A DNA stretch of 9,867 nucleotides from JANNSW01 sp031431235 (GTDB lineage Bacteria; Pseudomonadota; Alphaproteobacteria; Rhizobiales; Hyphomicrobiaceae). The stretch lies in assembly GCA_031431235.1 (NCBI GenBank), contig JANPDA010000026.1:1-9867 (forward strand), written 5' to 3'. Position 1 is the first letter of the stretch, and each line of letters starts with the position of its first letter. Positions 6,895-9,867 of the stretch are shown here, piece by piece. The translations under genes and the position numbers were made by a program. The notes under the pieces are model-generated. The model made no database searches. It was not told the DNA's origin and saw only the letters and a program-made list of their open reading frames with translations.

Positions 6895-8166
6895 CTACTC
6901 GATCAGGATGGTCGCGACGTAGTCCATGGTGCGGTTGGAGTTGTCGGGCGGCAATAGCGTGTTCACGAGGAAGGATGTCGGCGAGTAATTGACCGTCACG
7001 ATCGACCGGATGAAGGCTCCCCGCACACGTGCGCTCGAGCGCGTGAGCACGTTGTCGCTGATCGCAGTCACGTAATAGGACCTGAGATAGGTGAAGTTCG
7101 ACTGCACCGATTTCGACATCTGCTGGTGCCCGATCGACATCTTGCTCGCCCGTTCCGGGTTCTCGTCAAAGACCGACTGCAGAACGGCGCGGCGCTTGGC
7201 ATCCGGCAGTTTGAGCGCGTCGACAACCAGGAGAGGCCCGTCGGCGAGACCGGCATTGGACGACTTGTTGCGGCTGCCGACAAAAGTGCCGACAGCCTCC
7301 ATCGGTTGCATCGGCTGCTTCACACAGGCGGGGATGCCCGAAGCCTTGAAGGCGTCGCCCGAGGTCTTGGGATCGCAGTCCTTCAGCGAGAGCAACGACC
7401 AGGCGAACTCCGAGCAGTAGAGGTCGATGGTGCCGGGCGGGTTCTGGCCGAGCGCGATCTGGCCGAGCTGCTTGACGAATTCGACCGGTCTGCCGGATTT
7501 GTATTTCGGGGCGTTGTAGTCGGTGTTGAACTTGATCTGCGAGGGATAGACCTTGGACGCGCTGCCCCCGAGCCGCGTCGCCCAACCGAGGATGTTCGCG
7601 CGCTGCTGACCGGTGAGCCCGCGCGGGCGGATGACATGGATGAGATTGAGCGTGCGGTAGTGCTCGCTGGTGAGATCGCCGTTCAACCGCGGCCCGAGAT
7701 AGACCTGATCCATGGGGTTGTCGAGATTATGGACCGCACCGTCCTTCACGTAGGCGATGCCGGTATGGCTGATCCCCATCTGGATGTTGGGATAGGCGCC
7801 GGCGCCGCCCCACTCCGCGCGGAAGGTCAGCAGCAGATCGCCGGTCTGGACGAGGCCGCTCTTGGCGAGGCGCTTGGAGAGGCCCGAGCGGTTGGCGACG
7901 AAGAGGCGCAAGCCGACATTCGAGCCGTTGGCGTCGGGGTGCTTGAAGGCGAGGAGACGGTCGCTCGTCTTCGTGAGCTTGGGCAGCGGCGCGTAAGCGC
8001 TCTCAGGCACGGCGAAGAAGACCGGAATCTGCAGCCTCTTGGCCATTTTCTCGTTCGCCTTGGCATCGAAGGTGAACTCCTGCGACAGGGCGGGACCCGC
8101 GCCGAGCGCGAGGATCGAAAAGGTCAAGAGCGACAGGAACCGGAGCACTCCGAACGCGGATGACAT
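6895..8166 (-). CDS. Secreted protein with a permuted papain-like (YiiX/NlpC-P60-like) core
   Basis: I recognise no named family for the whole 423-residue protein. Residues 1-29 form a signal peptide (hydrophobic 9-23, cleavage near ALS-QE). The middle resembles permuted NlpC/P60 proteins such as YiiX: TGDLLLTF (108-115), a histidine motif GISHTGIAYV (131-140, His-134), and a cysteine motif LYCSEFAWSLL (249-259, Cys-251), in the His-before-Cys order of that group. If active it could be a periplasmic peptidase, amidase or acyl-transfer enzyme; this is inference. The region after about 300 has no motif I know, and ends with several beta-like hydrophobic stretches (387-421). The start at 8166 has a strong AAGGAG (8174-8179), seven bases upstream, and starts the signal; the longer frame to 8328 is not favoured. 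It is the first gene of a probable operon with the M19 gene and is divergent from the dehydratase-like gene. Confidence 0.75.
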   Translation of the reverse strand: MSSAFGVLRFLSLLTFSILALGAGPALSQEFTFDAKANEKMAKRLQIPVFFAVPESAYAPLPKLTKTSDRLLAFKHPDANGSNVGLRLFVANRSGLSKRLAKSGLVQTGDLLLTFRAEWGGAGAYPNIQMGISHTGIAYVKDGAVHNLDNPMDQVYLGPRLNGDLTSEHYRTLNLIHVIRPRGLTGQQRANILGWATRLGGSASKVYPSQIKFNTDYNAPKYKSGRPVEFVKQLGQIALGQNPPGTIDLYCSEFAWSLLSLKDCDPKTSGDAFKASGIPACVKQPMQPMEAVGTFVGSRNKSSNAGLADGPLLVVDALKLPDAKRRAVLQSVFDENPERASKMSIGHQQMSKSVQSNFTYLRSYYVTAISDNVLTRSSARVRGAFIRSIVTVNYSPTSFLVNTLLPPDNSNRTMDYVATILIE

Positions 8167-8201
8167 GAGAAAGCTCCTTCGAGGTTGCCGAGCACGGGCG
8201 A

Positions 8202-8230
8202 TCTCTAACACGCCTGCGTGCGCCGCCCAA
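8202..8230 (-). promoter_or_regulatory. Candidate promoter of the papain-like/M19 operon
   Basis: On the minus strand TTGGGC (8225-8230) and TAGAGA (8202-8207) are separated by 17 nt, each matching only 3 of 6. The spacer holds an inverted repeat, CACGC-CT-GCGTG (8209-8220), that could be an operator. Position, 35 bp before the start codon, is suitable. Weak evidence. Confidence 0.28.
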
Positions 8231-8274
8231 TCCCCGGGCGAGCCTCGATCGCGGCGCGGCTCCGTCATGCGGTC

Positions 8275-8309
8275 GCAAGCTTGCTCGTTGCCGGGTGTCT
8301 GGTCATCAT
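8275..8309 (+). promoter_or_regulatory. Candidate promoter and palindrome before the enolase-superfamily gene
   Basis: TTGCTC (8281-8286, 3 of 6) and CATCAT (8304-8309, 4 of 6) are 17 nt apart on the plus strand. A perfect 10-bp palindrome, GCAAGCTTGC (8275-8284), overlaps the -35 element, a position where a repressor would block transcription. No regulator gene is in the window. Motif match only. Confidence 0.33.
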
Positions 8310-8351
8310 GGCATGCGCTACGCCGCACGCTGGAGCGCCACGGGAGGAATC

Positions 8352-9527
8352 ATGAAGATCGCCGATATCCGGGCCACGCCCGTCAATATCCCCTACACCG
8401 CCAACTACGTCTTCAGTCACGGCTCGATCCGCTCGTTGACCAAAACGGTGATCGAGGTCGAGACCAAGGATGGCGTCGTCGGGCTCGGTGAATGTGCGGA
8501 CGGCGATCGGTCGAAAGACGTGCTCGCGTTCAAAGACCGCTTGATCGGCCTCGATATCCGCGAGATCGGTACCGCCGAGCGGCGCTGCCTGCCAGGCTAT
8601 CGCTATTCGCCGTGGTCCAATGTGCAGGGTGCGCGACGCGCGTTCGGCGGGATCGAGGTCGCGATGTGGGATGCGCGCGCCAGGACCGAAGAGGTGCCGC
8701 TCTACGTGCTGCTGGGAGGCCTCGCCCGCAAGGAGGTGGCGCTGTCGGAGTATTTCGGCTTTCGCCTGCCCGGCCTAAAGGAGAAGGGCGAGGCAACGCC
8801 GCTCGAGGTCGCGCGCTATTGCGGGCGCATGGTGGAAGAGCACAACTCGGATTCCTTCGAGGGCAAGGTCGCGACTGTCTCGCTCGGCGAGGAGGTCACG
8901 ATGATCAAGGAGATCCGTGCCGCCATCGGACCCGAGCGCATGCTGAAGCTCGATGCCAACGCCGGCTGGTCCGTGCCGACGGCGCGCGAGGCGTTGCGCC
9001 GGTTCGACCCTCATGTGATTCATTACTATGAGGATCCGGTCGAGAGCTATGAGGAGATGGCGCAGCTGCGGCCGCATACGCGCGCCTCCTTCTCGACGCA
9101 CGTGCTCGATCTCGGGCGGGCGCATGAGCTGAAGGCGCCCGACACCTTCGTCACCAACCTCAACGACCTCGGCGGCATCAGGCGCACAGTCGAGTTCATC
9201 GCGGCCTGCGAGCGGCTCGACATCGGCTTCCGTTTCCATTCGGGCGAGACGAGTGTCGGCTGCGCCGCCTACATCCAGGTCTCCGCCGCGATCGACCATG
9301 TGCGCGAGCCGAGCCAGACACTGTTCCGCTGGTACGCGGACGACGTGGTCGAGGAAGGCACGTTCGTGCCCAAGAACGGCGTGGTGCAGGTGCCGAAGGG
9401 ACCGGGGCTCGGCGTCACGCTCGACAAGAAGGCGATGAAGCGCTGCCACAAGCGCTATCTGGACGAGGGCACGTTCCCAGCGAGCGATACCGGCACGAAG
9501 TTCAAGGATCGGTTCATGAAGGTGTAG
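8352..9527 (+). CDS. Enolase-superfamily protein, mandelate racemase/glucarate dehydratase-like
   Basis: A cytoplasmic Mg-dependent enzyme of 391 residues, typical for the mandelate racemase/muconate lactonizing group. These abstract a proton next to a carboxylate, most often to dehydrate sugar acids. The N-terminal capping domain is about 1-130 (KTVIEVETKDGVVGLGE at 31-47; GGIEVAMWD at 99-107). The barrel follows, with LKLDANAGW (198-206, Asp-201 and Asn-203), YYEDPVE (225-231, Glu-227), TNLNDLGGI (268-276) and FRFHSGET (293-300, His-297). Compared with glucarate dehydratase, the barrel lysine motif reads EGK (170-172) instead of KxK, and the position of the third metal ligand appears to be STHV (249-251) instead of TN. 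These alignments are by eye. The ATG at 8352 has GGAGG four bases upstream. It is divergent from the papain-like gene with a 185-bp gap. Neighbours give no pathway, so the substrate is open. Confidence 0.88.
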   Translation: MKIADIRATPVNIPYTANYVFSHGSIRSLTKTVIEVETKDGVVGLGECADGDRSKDVLAFKDRLIGLDIREIGTAERRCLPGYRYSPWSNVQGARRAFGGIEVAMWDARARTEEVPLYVLLGGLARKEVALSEYFGFRLPGLKEKGEATPLEVARYCGRMVEEHNSDSFEGKVATVSLGEEVTMIKEIRAAIGPERMLKLDANAGWSVPTAREALRRFDPHVIHYYEDPVESYEEMAQLRPHTRASFSTHVLDLGRAHELKAPDTFVTNLNDLGGIRRTVEFIAACERLDIGFRFHSGETSVGCAAYIQVSAAIDHVREPSQTLFRWYADDVVEEGTFVPKNGVVQVPKGPGLGVTLDKKAMKRCHKRYLDEGTFPASDTGTKFKDRFMKV

Positions 9528-9548
9528 GCCCGCTCTCAAAACGGGACG

Positions 9549-9561
9549 GTGCTCGCAGCAC
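9549..9561 (+). terminator. Possible small hairpin terminator after the enolase-superfamily gene
   Basis: GTGCT (9549-9553) and AGCAC (9557-9561) form a perfect 5-bp stem with a 3-nt loop, 22 bp after the stop codon. Only TT-GT follows, so this is not a typical intrinsic terminator. Confidence 0.25.
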
Positions 9562-9645
9562 TTGTCAACGATCGGAGAAATCGACCTTAACCCCATGCTG
9601 CTAGCTTGCTGTCCAACAAAGAATAAATGGCAGTGGCGAACAAAC

Positions 9646-9657
9646 GGGTGGGTGGGT
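9646..9657. repeat. Three tandem GGGT units before the RTX-type start
   Basis: GGGT occurs three times in a row, directly before the ATG at 9659. It is G-rich and could act as a poor ribosome site. A 4-bp unit can change copy number by strand slippage, which would shift any frame crossing it. Confidence 0.6.
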
Positions 9658-9658
9658 G

Positions 9659-9867
9659 ATGGCGATCCGGAGAACGGGTACGCGCGGCGAGGACGTGTTC
9701 TTCGCAACGAGCGAGGCAGAGGCATTCGACGGCCTCGGCAATTACGACAAGGTGACATACGAGAACGCGTCCCGCGCGGTCACGATCAATCTCGTCAATC
9801 CCGCGGCCAACACCGGCGACGCGACGGGTGACAGCTACACGGCGATCGAGTCGATCGTGCTGACGAC
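9659..9867 (+). CDS. RTX-type calcium-binding protein, N-terminal fragment (cut by window edge)
   Basis: The frame from the ATG at 9659 stays open to the edge, giving about 69 residues. It reads MAIRRTGTRGEDVFFATSEA, then AFDGLGNYDKVTYENASRAV and TINLVNPAANTGDATGDSYT, then AIESIVLT. This matches the segment seen before or between hemolysin-type calcium-binding repeats (GxxGxDxF, DGLGxxDxVxY, VxVNLxNPAxNTGDAxGDxY, IENIxG). Such proteins are exported by a type I system through a C-terminal signal, which fits the lack of a signal peptide. The nonapeptide repeats would lie beyond the window. The start is uncertain: GTG at 9656 is in the same frame, the upstream sequence is open to TAG at 9602, and no good ribosome site is seen. 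A short ORF (9627-9659) overlaps the ATG as TGATG. No type I exporter gene is in the window. Confidence 0.75.
   Translation, partial: MAIRRTGTRGEDVFFATSEAEAFDGLGNYDKVTYENASRAVTINLVNPAANTGDATGDSYTAIESIVLT

Noticed and set aside
8775..9758. Long minus-strand reading frame (327 codons) opposite the enolase-superfamily gene
   Set aside because: It runs antisense to conserved barrel motifs and its product has no recognisable domain.
9562..9831. 89-codon plus-strand frame across the RTX-type start
   Set aside because: Its product is low-complexity Arg/Gly-rich sequence; the other frame from 9659 gives a clear RTX-family match.

Overview
The window is GC-rich, with dense, non-overlapping genes and families that point to an alphaproteobacterium (Hyphomicrobiales or Rhodospirillales type). 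That placement is an inference; there is no rRNA or marker gene to fix it. I see seven complete genes, one gene cut by the right edge, and no tRNA, rRNA, insertion sequence or CRISPR array.

Left part (1-4674): an exported L,D-transpeptidase of the YcbB type (119-1462, +) converges on acetate kinase ackA (1490-2686, -). AckA is divergent from an exported HExxH zinc peptidase (2835-3788, +). A short kelch-repeat protein (3881-4612, +) follows, probably from its own promoter. A four-copy 7-bp tandem repeat sits in the last codons of ackA.

Middle (4675-8166, all -): an AEC-family permease (4675-5610), then a two-gene unit transcribed right to left. Its first gene is a secreted protein with a permuted papain-like (YiiX/NlpC-P60-like) core (6895-8166). 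Its second is a Tat-type exported M19 dipeptidase-family protein (5795-6850), 44 bp downstream.

Right part (8167-9867): divergent from that operon is an enolase-superfamily sugar-acid dehydratase-like protein (8352-9527, +). After it comes the N-terminus of an RTX-type calcium-binding protein (9659 to the edge, +).

Four of the eight genes (transpeptidase, HExxH peptidase, papain-like protein, M19 protein) encode exported enzymes that would act on peptides or peptidoglycan in the periplasm. AckA and the enolase-superfamily protein are cytoplasmic carbon-metabolism enzymes. The window looks mostly like ordinary chromosome. The best candidate for an undescribed system is the papain-like/M19 pair, where both proteins carry unusual features.
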